Shown here one piece after another: positions 1 through 7,633 of a DNA stretch of 20,571 nucleotides. A program made the position numbers and the translations under genes. Under the pieces are notes generated by a model that was not told the origin of the DNA, made no database searches, and saw only the letters and a list, made by a program, of their open reading frames with translations. This DNA is from CAYMTR01 sp964393405 (lineage in GTDB: Bacteria; Bacteroidota; Bacteroidia; Bacteroidales; Prolixibacteraceae): assembly GCA_964393405.1 (NCBI GenBank), contig CAYMTR010000052.1, positions 1 through 20,571 of the forward strand, read 5' to 3'. Position 1 is the first letter of the stretch, and every line of letters starts with the position of its first letter.

Positions 1-74
1 AAATTGTAACTTAATCTCCTTCAATTGTTTATCCTTACTTAAAATGTAACTGTTGTGTTTTAATTCATCGCTGA

Positions 75-99
75 TGAACCCATCCCCATTTTAGGACCA
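75..99. repeat. IS3 remnant terminal inverted repeat, OrfB end
   Basis: This 25-bp end begins TGAACC and finishes GGACCA. With one gap it matches 17 of 26 positions of the reverse complement of 455-480. It starts 16 bp beyond the OrfB stop codon, which is normal for IS3 elements. Confidence 0.7.
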
Positions 100-276
100 T
101 GCATTAGTAGAAAAATCGAAGTTTTTGTTTCTTAAAATATATTCATTTTCTGCCTCCATTGGGGTTCTGTCCTGTAAAGAACTGTGTGGCCGAAACTCAT
201 TATATTCTCTAATATACGACTCTATTTTACTTTCAGCATCATGCAAAGATAAGAACCAATTCGCATTTAAGCATTC
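91..276 (-). pseudogene. IS3 transposase OrfB, C-terminal fragment (61 aa)
   Basis: In the frame ending at TAA 91-93 the translation reads ECLNANWFLSL at its start, then EYNEFRPHSSL, then RTPMEAENEY, and ends STNAWS. This is the conserved C-terminus of IS3-type integrase-core transposases. The fragment begins just after the place where the last catalytic glutamate of the DDE triad normally sits, so no catalytic residue remains. There is no start codon of its own: it is joined directly, out of frame, to the OrfA fragment. Confidence 0.8.
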
Positions 277-401
277 TTCCAGTTATAAAACGTAGCGTCA
301 GATATACCAGTCTTACGGCATATCTCTTCAACGCTTACTCCTGTTTCGGCCTGCTTTAATACAAAAGCTATCTGGCTCTCAGTAAATTTACTTTTCTTCA
401 T
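267..401 (-). pseudogene. IS3 transposase OrfA, N-terminal fragment (44 aa)
   Basis: OrfA is the DNA-binding subunit of IS3 transposases. The fragment begins MKKSKFTESQ at the ATG on 399-401 and contains the helix-turn-helix typical of the family, ending in GISDATFYNW, with good similarity along its whole length. The same frame stays open to 617, but that longer reading would run backwards through the terminal repeat and the end of the neighbouring gene, so I reject it. After residue 44 the frame meets a stop at 267-269, where the internal deletion has joined it to OrfB sequence. An intact OrfA is about 90-100 residues, so more than half is missing. It is non-functional as a transposase but might still bind the element's ends. 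Confidence 0.8.
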
Positions 402-454
402 CGGTCTTCTATAATTTTTAAAGTTATTATTTTCCCCGATTACTCTACTTTTAC

Positions 455-480
455 TGGTCCGATTTATTGGGAGGAGGTCA
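455..480. repeat. IS3 remnant terminal inverted repeat, OrfA end
   Basis: On the minus strand this end begins TGACCTCCTCCC and finishes GGACCA, pairing imperfectly with 75-99. It lies 53 bp upstream of the OrfA start codon. Its outermost base is separated by a single base (481) from the stop codon of the neighbouring DUF5723-like gene. Confidence 0.7.
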
Positions 481-481
481 G

Positions 482-1930
482 TTAGCGTTGGTAGGGTCGG
501 TAGAATGGGAATACCTTCATTTTGTCTCTTTGAAGTTGGGATAGTCCGTTGATGTTTATGGAGAGGCTTAGGCTGCCTCCAAAGGTTCGGCTGAGGGAGC
601 TGAAGGCTAGTCCCCAAATGTTGTTGGTCGATATCGAGAATTTTAGTACTTCACTTTTGAAGGATACTCCAACGGGAATGTTGAAATACGACCTGTTGGT
701 AAGGTTGAGACCAGCAGAAATGCACCACAGTTCGTCTAAATTATAGTCGCCCGAAATAAGAAAAGATTCATCAATAAAATTGTCGAGAAAAGTCAGGCGG
801 TTAACGGCATAGAGGTTGATTTTGCTGTTGTATTTGTATTCTGCAGAAAGGTATAATTTGACTGGCGCCAGATTGGCAAAAATACTTTCGTTAGGTCGCA
901 TCGCACTGTAGAAAAACGTGTCGGCAATGCTGATATTCTCTAAATCTTTAATAACGGTTTCGTCTTTGGGGAAATTCACAAGGTTCGATATGTCCATTCC
1001 GCTCCATCGACTGCTGCCGTCAATATTTATGCTGTATATGTCAGACAGCCAAGCTATATATCCTAAGTCCAATATACTGGCAGAAAGGGTCAACTGTGTG
1101 TTATATTTATATTCTACCCCGAAATCTATACCTAAGCCCGGATTCCTGAACTGAAACAGATAGTTTGACAAAGAGTATTCAGGATCAAGCTCTACTCCAT
1201 TAACGAATCCTTCCCAGTTAACAGACCTTTCTATTGGTCCCGAAGCCTGAACCTTACCCTTCAATCCAATATCTATATAATCGTAAAGTGAATCGGTTGC
1301 AATTGATATATTAGCATTGGCATTAATAGCGTTTTTCCCAAAATAGATTTTGGCAGCAGCACCTATCCGAAGCCTGTCGCTCAATTCTTTGGAATAAGAT
1401 AGCTGCCATGTGGTATAATTCTTTAGCGAAATAGGAATATTTGTCACGAAAGGTTCAGCAATAAAAGCCCCATTTCCTTTGTTGATCAGCTTAATTACAT
1501 TTTTGTCGAAGCTGGCTGCTGCTATGGCACTTTCATAAATCTGGAATCCCCACTTTGCTTCTTTCCATTGAGTTGAAAACCGAATAAAGCCCACAGTGGA
1601 ATTCATCGTCAAGGTGTTGGTCTTGCCTGCTCTTTTGTAAAGGCGGTTCATATCAATCACATAGCCATCGCTTTCCTTCGAGAAGATATCGCTGATAGAA
1701 AATGGAAGGTTTAGCTCAAAGCTAGTTGCCGATACCGGGAGAATTGAAATCTCATATTTATCTTCATTGATATTGAATGCTGGGTTGAAAAATAAAGTAT
1801 TGTTTCTGTTCTGATAATCAAGAATGTTGTGCTGGGCATGAAGTGAATAGCTCAGCATGACAAAAACAGTTAAGAGAACGGCCTTTGCAAACGGAACAGA
1901 TAAGTTTTTTTTATAGGTCGGCTGTGACAT
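482..1930 (-). CDS. DUF5723-like predicted outer-membrane beta-barrel protein
   Basis: The 482-residue product has a type I signal peptide (hydrophobic stretch around residues 14-30, cleavage expected after HAQ at 31-33) and then the NPAFN segment (49-53) that I associate with DUF5723-type proteins of Bacteroidota. Alternating hydrophobic and polar residues with many aromatics along the rest fit an outer-membrane beta-barrel. No enzyme motif is visible. The start overlaps the end of the upstream lipoprotein gene by 20 bp, which suggests translational coupling and a shared job. A later start would cut into the signal peptide. The stop codon lies 1 bp from the IS3 remnant, and the final FYRPYQR residues look like a natural end. 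The family assignment is from memory of such sequences; the function is unknown. Confidence 0.75.
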   Translation of the reverse strand: MSQPTYKKNLSVPFAKAVLLTVFVMLSYSLHAQHNILDYQNRNNTLFFNPAFNINEDKYEISILPVSATSFELNLPFSISDIFSKESDGYVIDMNRLYKRAGKTNTLTMNSTVGFIRFSTQWKEAKWGFQIYESAIAAASFDKNVIKLINKGNGAFIAEPFVTNIPISLKNYTTWQLSYSKELSDRLRIGAAAKIYFGKNAINANANISIATDSLYDYIDIGLKGKVQASGPIERSVNWEGFVNGVELDPEYSLSNYLFQFRNPGLGIDFGVEYKYNTQLTLSASILDLGYIAWLSDIYSINIDGSSRWSGMDISNLVNFPKDETVIKDLENISIADTFFYSAMRPNESIFANLAPVKLYLSAEYKYNSKINLYAVNRLTFLDNFIDESFLISGDYNLDELWCISAGLNLTNRSYFNIPVGVSFKSEVLKFSISTNNIWGLAFSSLSRTFGGSLSLSININGLSQLQRDKMKVFPFYRPYQR

Positions 1931-3986
1931 TCAAAATAATCTTTAGGTCAAACCCATCTTTAAATTTTAGTTTTGCCGGTTTCGCACCATCAGATGGCGA
2001 CATTAAAGATGCTTTCAACAATAACGCATTTGCTTTCCTTAAATTATCAAGATCCTCCCCTTCTATTATCAACTTATTTTCGGCGACTGTCTCTGCAGTA
2101 ACATTTCCAAAATCATCTGTTAGTGCAGCATCAAGAATTCTTGCAAATATTTCGTCACCAATTACAGTCTTCGTCAAGGTATCAAACGGAGTCAGAATCA
2201 GATTTATTTGCATAGGCATTTCATTTCTTGTTCTGAAAATCATTTCTGCACTCTTCACATTCTTCAGGATATTGCCTGTTGCGAGCATCAGAGTGTCGTA
2301 ATAGTCAAAGAAACTACCTTTTACTACAATCGGGACTCTAAACTCCATACCAATTTTCAGGATATCGTTTGCTGAAATAAAGTTCAAATGATCACTATCA
2401 GGTTTTCCGTCGGGATTCATTCCCAGTCCTACCGAAAAGATTATCGAATCGTTAGGAGGCAGTTTAATGAAATCGAGAATGTTAGAGTTTGTATGATTAA
2501 ACTGAAGCACCGAATTCTTAGGCGACTCAGCAATGCTTTCAGGGTATTCGATACGATGATTAAGGTAAGAAAGGTTAACCGACTGACCGTTTGTATTGTA
2601 AGCAGTCATATTGATGTCACTTTCAATAGGTATTCCAGAAGGATAAGAAATAAAAACATTTAACAGCGGATCTTCGCCAAAGATCTCGCCTTTCACTTTA
2701 TCCCATATTTCCTGGTTGAATTTGAATCCCTGATGTGAAAAATCAATTACTCTGTTCCCAAAGTAACCTTCAACATAAGAGTACTTTAAATTCTGCAAAA
2801 CAATACCATATTCATAGTTATCATCTGCTCTGAGCTTAATAAACTCATTATCAGAATTAGAATATTCAAAATAATACTCAAAGAAATTAGGCTTTAGGTT
2901 GTTTTTTGATAAATGAAGCTCACAACCTGTCAGGTCGAAAGTATTAGATATCAGTCCGTCGCTATCAAGTTTAATATTAAACGAGAACGGCTCCCCGTTT
3001 TTATACAAATTCAGGAGGTGAACAGAAATATCGCCGGAAGGCTCAAAACCCTTATTAATTTTAAACACCATTTCTCCCGACAGGATGGTTGCTTTGTGAA
3101 TTTCAATAGAATCGGCAAAGGGAATCTCAATTTGCTTTAACCCGCTGTTGTAGCTGTATTCAAATGAGTTAAAGATTCCGTTGTTAAGAAGCATATTTGA
3201 AAGATGCACGGTGATATCGAAACCGTTGTACATTTCGATGATAACCTCATCGTCGGATTCAAAGAAATGGAGAGCAGTGATTTTGTAATACAAAGGAGCC
3301 TTGATTGTTTTCCCCTCCATGCTGAAGTTAGTCGTTTCAGATTCACCGGGAAAGAGCCCTATGCCCGGACGTTTACCAAACTTAATCTTTTGAATAACGT
3401 TCATTTCACTATCGAAGATTTGAAATTCACCTTCGCAATTTGCCGGGAAATTATTTCTAAGGGTAAAATCAATCATGCCGGTATGGAAATCGGCCTCCTG
3501 TATAAAATTAAAGTCTTCGATCTCCCATGTAAGAAGAGAAGAATACTCAGAACCAATACTTGCTTCAGGGAAAACCCGTCTTTCGCCATCAGAGAAACCA
3601 GATATCTCATCAGAAATACTTACCCTTTCGTTGAGTTCATAAAGGTTGATAATTTTGTGGTAGGTTGAATCTTTCAGTCTTATATAACCAAGCACTTCAG
3701 AGCTTTCAACAACATCAACATCAGAAGGAAAACGAAAGAAATCGGATACAGCAATTTCAAGGACTTCATCTTCCCTGAAAATAAAAATCAGTTCATCTTC
3801 CTGTCCTTCTTGAAACAATGAATCCTCTGTAAAGTTTGAAAGTAGATCGCCCAGATTAAATGAGCCATAAGCAATAGGAGCAATAACTTGAGTATCTGAA
3901 ATTATATCAAAATCGCTATATTTTTCCAGACAAGAAGAAAAAATCAATAAAAAGGGAAGTACAATAAATATGTTTTTCAATTTCAT
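1911..3986 (-). CDS. Large lipoprotein of unknown function, paired with the DUF5723-like gene
   Basis: The 691-residue product begins with a lipoprotein signal peptide with lipobox FSSC (cysteine 19), so it should be anchored in the outer membrane. Near the mature N-terminus is the stretch APIAYGSFNLGDLLSNF (36-52), a pattern I recall from Bacteroidota lipoproteins encoded beside DUF5723 genes. The remainder is rich in beta-prone segments and acidic residues; I see no catalytic motif, transmembrane segment or clear repeat. It is the first gene of a two-gene unit, with the barrel-like gene starting inside its last codons. The ATG at 3984-3986 is the only start giving the signal peptide. It could be the surface or periplasmic partner of the barrel protein, but that is inference. 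Confidence 0.75.
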   Translation of the reverse strand: MKLKNIFIVLPFLLIFSSCLEKYSDFDIISDTQVIAPIAYGSFNLGDLLSNFTEDSLFQEGQEDELIFIFREDEVLEIAVSDFFRFPSDVDVVESSEVLGYIRLKDSTYHKIINLYELNERVSISDEISGFSDGERRVFPEASIGSEYSSLLTWEIEDFNFIQEADFHTGMIDFTLRNNFPANCEGEFQIFDSEMNVIQKIKFGKRPGIGLFPGESETTNFSMEGKTIKAPLYYKITALHFFESDDEVIIEMYNGFDITVHLSNMLLNNGIFNSFEYSYNSGLKQIEIPFADSIEIHKATILSGEMVFKINKGFEPSGDISVHLLNLYKNGEPFSFNIKLDSDGLISNTFDLTGCELHLSKNNLKPNFFEYYFEYSNSDNEFIKLRADDNYEYGIVLQNLKYSYVEGYFGNRVIDFSHQGFKFNQEIWDKVKGEIFGEDPLLNVFISYPSGIPIESDINMTAYNTNGQSVNLSYLNHRIEYPESIAESPKNSVLQFNHTNSNILDFIKLPPNDSIIFSVGLGMNPDGKPDSDHLNFISANDILKIGMEFRVPIVVKGSFFDYYDTLMLATGNILKNVKSAEMIFRTRNEMPMQINLILTPFDTLTKTVIGDEIFARILDAALTDDFGNVTAETVAENKLIIEGEDLDNLRKANALLLKASLMSPSDGAKPAKLKFKDGFDLKIILNVTADL

Positions 3987-4002
3987 TATATTTTTCTTTG
4001 CT

Positions 4003-4010
4003 CAAATATA
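4003..4010 (-). promoter_or_regulatory. Possible -7 box for the lipoprotein/DUF5723 operon
   Basis: TATATTTG on the minus strand matches the Bacteroidota -7 consensus TAnnTTTG and lies 16 nt upstream of the start codon at 3986. No TTTG -33 box is found at the usual spacing, and the region is very AT-rich, so a chance match is possible. Confidence 0.35.
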
Positions 4011-4182
4011 CTGTATTACAAATATTTATAAAAATACCCTATGATTATTTAAGGCTTCGCAAAATACAAATTTTAAGATTATATATTGAATAATCTTAAT
4101 AACGACGACAACATACTTTATTGCAGAAGGCAAAAAATAAAAAAAATCTTATCTTAGCTACCTTTAATTTTAAACAGGACCA

Positions 4183-4713
4183 ATGATTTCTTTAGCCAGG
4201 AAGATACGCAGATTGATAATAACCATTGTTGATGCTTTTTACGCTCCCTTTAAGAGGTACATACCCCTTGAAACATTCAGATACGGAGCTACCGGTGGCA
4301 TGAACACCCTTCTTGATATCTTCTTATATTTCATGGTCTATAATTTTGGAATCGATAAACAATTTGTTGATCTTGGGTTTATAACTATAAGTCCTCACAT
4401 TGCTGCATTTCTTATCGTTTTTCCGATTACATTCTCGACAGGATTCATGCTTGCAAAGTATGTAACGTTCACACAATCACCACTCAACGGAAAGAAGCAG
4501 CTATTCAGATATGGTTTATCTGTTTCAGGATCTATACTCTTAAATTATCTTTTGCTTAAATTATTTGTTGAAGTTTTCGGCTTGTGGGCAACCCTTTCAA
4601 AAATACTTACTACAGTTTTTGTTGTAATATACAGTTACATTATTCAGAAACATTTTACTTTCAGGACAAGCAAGAAGGCTTTAAAGAAAGCGGGAATTAT
4701 TAACACCAAATAA
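4183..4713 (+). CDS. GtrA-family membrane protein
   Basis: GtrA-family proteins are small four-helix inner-membrane proteins. Some help move undecaprenyl-linked sugars across the membrane for O-antigen or teichoic-acid decoration. This 176-residue protein has the typical layout: a basic N-terminus, the FRYGATGGMNTLLD segment (31-44) opening the first helix, three further hydrophobic segments (roughly 65-90, 105-128 and 133-155), and a short basic tail after QKHFTF. The length is right for the family. It stands alone, divergent from the lipoprotein pair and convergent with the PUL, so the context gives no substrate. A weak -7-like TACCTTTA (4159-4166) lies 16 nt upstream of the ATG. A strong terminator follows directly. 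Confidence 0.88.
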   Translation: MISLARKIRRLIITIVDAFYAPFKRYIPLETFRYGATGGMNTLLDIFLYFMVYNFGIDKQFVDLGFITISPHIAAFLIVFPITFSTGFMLAKYVTFTQSPLNGKKQLFRYGLSVSGSILLNYLLLKLFVEVFGLWATLSKILTTVFVVIYSYIIQKHFTFRTSKKALKKAGIINTK

Positions 4714-4714
4714 T

Positions 4715-4743
4715 TTAAAAGCCACCTTGTCGAGGTGGCTTTA
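4715..4743 (+). terminator. Intrinsic terminator after the GtrA gene
   Basis: A perfect 10-bp stem, AAAGCCACCT (4718-4727) with AGGTGGCTTT (4733-4742), encloses a 5-nt loop and begins 4 nt after the GtrA stop codon. The A-rich left side and T-rich right side allow it to work in both directions, so it may also stop minus-strand read-through from the PUL. Confidence 0.8.
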
Positions 4744-5014
4744 AAATCTAATAATAACCCAGTCAATTAATTAAACAAACCTACTATTTAACAAATTGAT
4801 TATTTTAAACATCTTATAGTCAATTGAATTTCTGGCAATAAATTTCCAAAAATATAATTTCTGTCAAATATATAAATAAGTTATTTATTGACAGCATAAC
4901 AAAAGTTTTAGAATTGGTTTTAATAAATATTTTTTCATTTTAATGTCAAAAAAACAAAAAGAATTATCTCCAAAAAAGGAAATAAACCTTTCAATCTAAT
5001 CTATATCGTATGAA
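4744..5014. other. AT-rich convergent intergenic region
   Basis: Between the GtrA terminator and the end of the GH43 gene there is very AT-rich DNA with no credible gene. The only structure I see is the interrupted inverted repeat at 4861-4894. An 18-codon plus-strand reading frame at 4943-4999 is too short, and low in complexity, to call. Confidence 0.6.
4861..4894 (-). terminator. Interrupted inverted repeat, possible terminator of the PUL operon
   Basis: CTGTCAA (4861-4867) pairs perfectly with TTGACAG (4888-4894). Inside, TAAATAA (4873-4879) pairs with TTATTTA (4881-4887), with a 5-nt bulge on one side. On the minus strand the structure lies about 120 nt after the last PUL gene and is followed by AAATTATATTTTT, which resembles a weak T-tract. 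It could instead be a protein-binding site. Confidence 0.35.
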
Positions 5015-6016
5015 TTATAAATTAAATGAAGGCCAACCTTCAGAATCCCAAATAATTTTCTTTGTAAGAAGGATAGGCTTTCCATTATCTTTTTTCAAGT
5101 AAGCGTGACAAAAAAAGTAATCTTCGTTATTGAAAGAATAAACAGCATTGTGCCCTACCCCGTAAAATTTATCATCGCCGCTCAAAATTAAAGTACCTCC
5201 ACCGTTCAGCATAGAAACGCCATTTTTATCGTAATACTGACCAGTAAGAGATTTTGATCGTCCTACCCTTACGTTATAATTGCTTTTCTCGCCTCTGCAA
5301 CACAAGTCGAACGAAACAAACAGGTAATAATAATCATCCCTTTTAAAAATGAAAGGAGCTTCAATGGCAGCATTTCCCGGATCGGTTTCATCGAGCGATT
5401 TATCTCTGTCGCGCGAAGCAATAGTGTGCCATTCTTCAGGCTTAGCAATTGAAAGAAGATCATCGTTCATTCTGACAATCTTAAGTCCTCCCCAGAAAGA
5501 GCCAAAAGAAAGCCATGGATTGCCGTTTTCATCAAAAATAAGGTTTGGGTCAATCGCGTTCCAATTATCCCTTCCCGGCACTGATTCGAGCACCTTGCCC
5601 TTATCCTGCCACATAAAATCGGGATCGTCGGGATTAAGGGTAGTATTTGTAGCAACACCAACACACGAACGGTTGCTGGCAAAAGAAGAAATAGAGTAAT
5701 AAAGAAAATATTTGCCATTATGGAAAGAGATATCGGGAGCCCAAATATTGCCGTCAAACTTAGGAACTTCCTTTTTTGCCCAGTCGGGAGAATTGCGAAA
5801 GACAGGTCCCAGATATCGCCAGTTGATCAAATCATCAGACTTCAGGCTAGCAATCCCTTTCCCTGTGTTAAACATGTAATATGAGCCATTCGATTCAATC
5901 GCCACAGGATCGTGAACAATAGTGTAGTTCTCTTGTGCTTTGACCCTGATATTCGAAAATACCAGGGCAAAACATACTATCATCTTTAAACCAAAAATAA
6001 GAAAAATTGATCTCAT
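5015..6016 (-). CDS. GH43 arabinanase, periplasmic (arabinan endo-1,5-alpha-L-arabinosidase-like)
   Basis: GH43 arabinanases hydrolyse alpha-1,5 links in arabinan by inversion on a five-bladed propeller. The expected triad is present: the base Asp36 in VHDP, the pKa-modulating Asp156 in NAIDPN and the acid Glu219 in IEAPF; GHN at 288-290 matches the conserved active-site histidine region. Residues 1-28 form a type I signal peptide ending KAQ with no lipobox, so the enzyme should be soluble in the periplasm. At 333 residues it stops just after the last propeller strand (EGWPSFNL), without the C-terminal domain of its lipoprotein neighbour. It is the last gene of the operon, 11 bp after the GH51 gene. 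Whether it is endo- or exo-acting cannot be decided here. Confidence 0.9.
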   Translation of the reverse strand: MRSIFLIFGLKMIVCFALVFSNIRVKAQENYTIVHDPVAIESNGSYYMFNTGKGIASLKSDDLINWRYLGPVFRNSPDWAKKEVPKFDGNIWAPDISFHNGKYFLYYSISSFASNRSCVGVATNTTLNPDDPDFMWQDKGKVLESVPGRDNWNAIDPNLIFDENGNPWLSFGSFWGGLKIVRMNDDLLSIAKPEEWHTIASRDRDKSLDETDPGNAAIEAPFIFKRDDYYYLFVSFDLCCRGEKSNYNVRVGRSKSLTGQYYDKNGVSMLNGGGTLILSGDDKFYGVGHNAVYSFNNEDYFFCHAYLKKDNGKPILLTKKIIWDSEGWPSFNL

Positions 6017-6027
6017 AATATATTAAT

Positions 6028-7611
6028 CTATTTGATCTTGCCTTTAATTTGAGTAATTGAATGGGCAGGGAAACTATAAGTAACAACATTACCTTTAGCC
6101 TTAATACTCTGTTTTGTTTTTGATTCAACAGTAGTTTTCCCAAAGTCGTTTGCAGCTTTAGTGTCGGGACCATTAATCTCAACTACACTAAGTTCGCCAT
6201 CAAAGTTTCCTGATTGAGAAATAATATCGGTAGTGATAGCCTTATCCTTATGTCGGTTAACAACATTGAAAATTACTTCACCATTGTATAGAGTAGCTGA
6301 AACATCGAGGTAAGGCACATCCTTTTGACGGGTAGTTGATTCACCAAGACCAACAAAGAATTCTTCAGTATCGTAAGTTTCGCAATCGACAAACAAGTCA
6401 AGAGCAGTACCATGAACATTTTTAGCAAAAAGCTGCAGAGGGTAATAGATAGTCTGTTTAAACATCCCTGTTTCGTTAGTAAAGATAGGAGCTATAACAT
6501 TCACAAGCTGAGCCATGTTAGCCATCTTTACAATATCTGCATTACGAACGAACGCATTAAGGAAACCGGCAATAACGAGAGCATCTTCCAGATTATAATG
6601 TTCTTCCAAAGCTCTGGTTCCGGCCATCGTTTCGTCGGTACGAGCGCGATACCATGAGTTATATTCATCCCATGCGATATAAATAGGCTCGCGGTTTCCA
6701 CGGTCAGCATTTTCCATTTCACGGTCAATCAAACCTTTAACAACACGAGTACGTTCTTCGAGCACCCTTGGAGTCGATAAATAGTTGTAATAATTATCAT
6801 CAGGGTTTCCAACATACATGTGAAGGGCAAGGTAATCGACAACATCGCGCAGCTCCTTAAGAATAGTAGCATTCCATTCGTTAGGATCAGCATTTGGTCG
6901 GTAATTTGACGAGCCGGCAGCAATAAGTTTAATATCTGGAGAAGTAAGTTTCATGAGCTTAGCAGCCTCTCTGGCTTTCTTGGCATAATCTTCAGCATTG
7001 AGGTGTCCCATCTGCCAAAAACCGTCCATTTCATTACCAAGACTCCAGTATTTGATGTTGTAAGGTTCAGTGTAGCCATTCTTCTTCCTTAATTCGGCAA
7101 AATAAGGACCATTAGCAACGTTACAGTACTCTACCCACTGTTGGGCTTCCTCGATAGTTCCTGTGCCCATATTCACGGAGAAATAAGGCTCTGTTCCCAT
7201 TTCGCGGGCATACTGCATAAATTCGTCAGTTCCAAATCGGTTAGTTTCAAGGCGAGCCCAAGCAAGCTCCATTCTAGGAGGGCGTTGGTCTTTCGGGCCA
7301 ATACCATCTTTCCAGTGGTAGTTAGAAACGAAGTTGCCACCCGGGTAGCGGGTAATAGAAACATTAAGATCTTTAACAGCTTCAAGAACATCTTTACGGA
7401 AACCCCTATCGTCGGAGAGAGGAGAATCCTCATCGTAGATACCCCCGTATACGCAACGTCCAAGGTGTTCAACGAAATTACCGTAGAGGTTTTTATTCAC
7501 TTCACCAATCTTCCTATCAAGGTCAACCTTAATTTTTGCGTTTTGTGCATTTGCCATATTTGCAATCAATGCAAGAGCAATCAGGCTTATAATTATTTTA
7601 CTTTTTATCAT
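6028..7611 (-). CDS. GH51 alpha-L-arabinofuranosidase, exported
   Basis: GH51 enzymes remove L-arabinofuranose from arabinan or arabino-oligosaccharides with retention. I place the start at 7609-7611, giving a 527-residue protein whose N-terminus MIKSKIIISLIALAL...ANAQ is a good type I signal peptide; upstream in-frame codons would only add residues overlapping the previous gene. The acid/base Glu194 is in SLGNEMDGFW and the nucleophile Glu316 in IAWDEYNSWYR, and the C-terminal beta-sandwich ends with the family-like FPAHSITQIKG. Length is normal. The gene lies 22 bp after the GH43 lipoprotein gene and 11 bp before the second GH43, so the three are one transcript. It should act in the periplasm on oligosaccharides brought in by SusC. 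Confidence 0.93.
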   Translation of the reverse strand: MIKSKIIISLIALALIANMANAQNAKIKVDLDRKIGEVNKNLYGNFVEHLGRCVYGGIYDEDSPLSDDRGFRKDVLEAVKDLNVSITRYPGGNFVSNYHWKDGIGPKDQRPPRMELAWARLETNRFGTDEFMQYAREMGTEPYFSVNMGTGTIEEAQQWVEYCNVANGPYFAELRKKNGYTEPYNIKYWSLGNEMDGFWQMGHLNAEDYAKKAREAAKLMKLTSPDIKLIAAGSSNYRPNADPNEWNATILKELRDVVDYLALHMYVGNPDDNYYNYLSTPRVLEERTRVVKGLIDREMENADRGNREPIYIAWDEYNSWYRARTDETMAGTRALEEHYNLEDALVIAGFLNAFVRNADIVKMANMAQLVNVIAPIFTNETGMFKQTIYYPLQLFAKNVHGTALDLFVDCETYDTEEFFVGLGESTTRQKDVPYLDVSATLYNGEVIFNVVNRHKDKAITTDIISQSGNFDGELSVVEINGPDTKAANDFGKTTVESKTKQSIKAKGNVVTYSFPAHSITQIKGKIK

Positions 7612-7633
7612 TACAATCTGTTTAAATTCATTT

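Larger units (their letters stand above)
75..480 (-). mobile_element. Internally deleted IS3-family insertion sequence (about 406 bp)
   Basis: Read on the minus strand, the element starts at an imperfect terminal repeat (480-455), encodes the first 44 residues of an IS3-type OrfA (from 401), changes frame near 276 to the last 61 residues of an IS3-type OrfB (stop at 91-93), and ends at the matching repeat (99-75). Full IS3 elements are about 1.2-1.3 kb, so roughly 0.8 kb of the centre is missing, including the rest of OrfA and all three acidic catalytic residues of OrfB. It therefore cannot encode its own transposase but keeps both ends and could in principle be moved by an intact relative. 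The IS407 subgroup is my best guess from the OrfA and OrfB sequences. I see no convincing target-site duplication: CTGA lies outside one end and GTTA outside the other. Confidence 0.85.

Noticed and set aside
75..484. Target-site duplication around the IS3 remnant
   Set aside because: The bases outside the two ends (CTGA and GTTA) do not match, so no duplication can be claimed.
402..617. N-terminal extension of the OrfA fragment to a 116-residue protein
   Set aside because: The extra residues are read through the IS terminal repeat and antisense to the end of the DUF5723-like gene; they are proline-rich and unlike any transposase. The true OrfA start is at 401.
1885..2301. Plus-strand 138-residue open frame across the overlap of the lipoprotein and barrel genes
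   Set aside because: Shadow frame; the minus-strand genes have signal peptides and family-like motifs while this one has none.
3204..3668. Plus-strand 154-residue open frame
   Set aside because: It is antisense to the 691-residue lipoprotein gene, with no signal peptide or motif of its own.
4943..4999. 18-codon Lys-rich plus-strand frame in the convergent gap
   Set aside because: Too short and low-complexity, with no visible promoter or ribosome site; expected by chance in AT-rich DNA.
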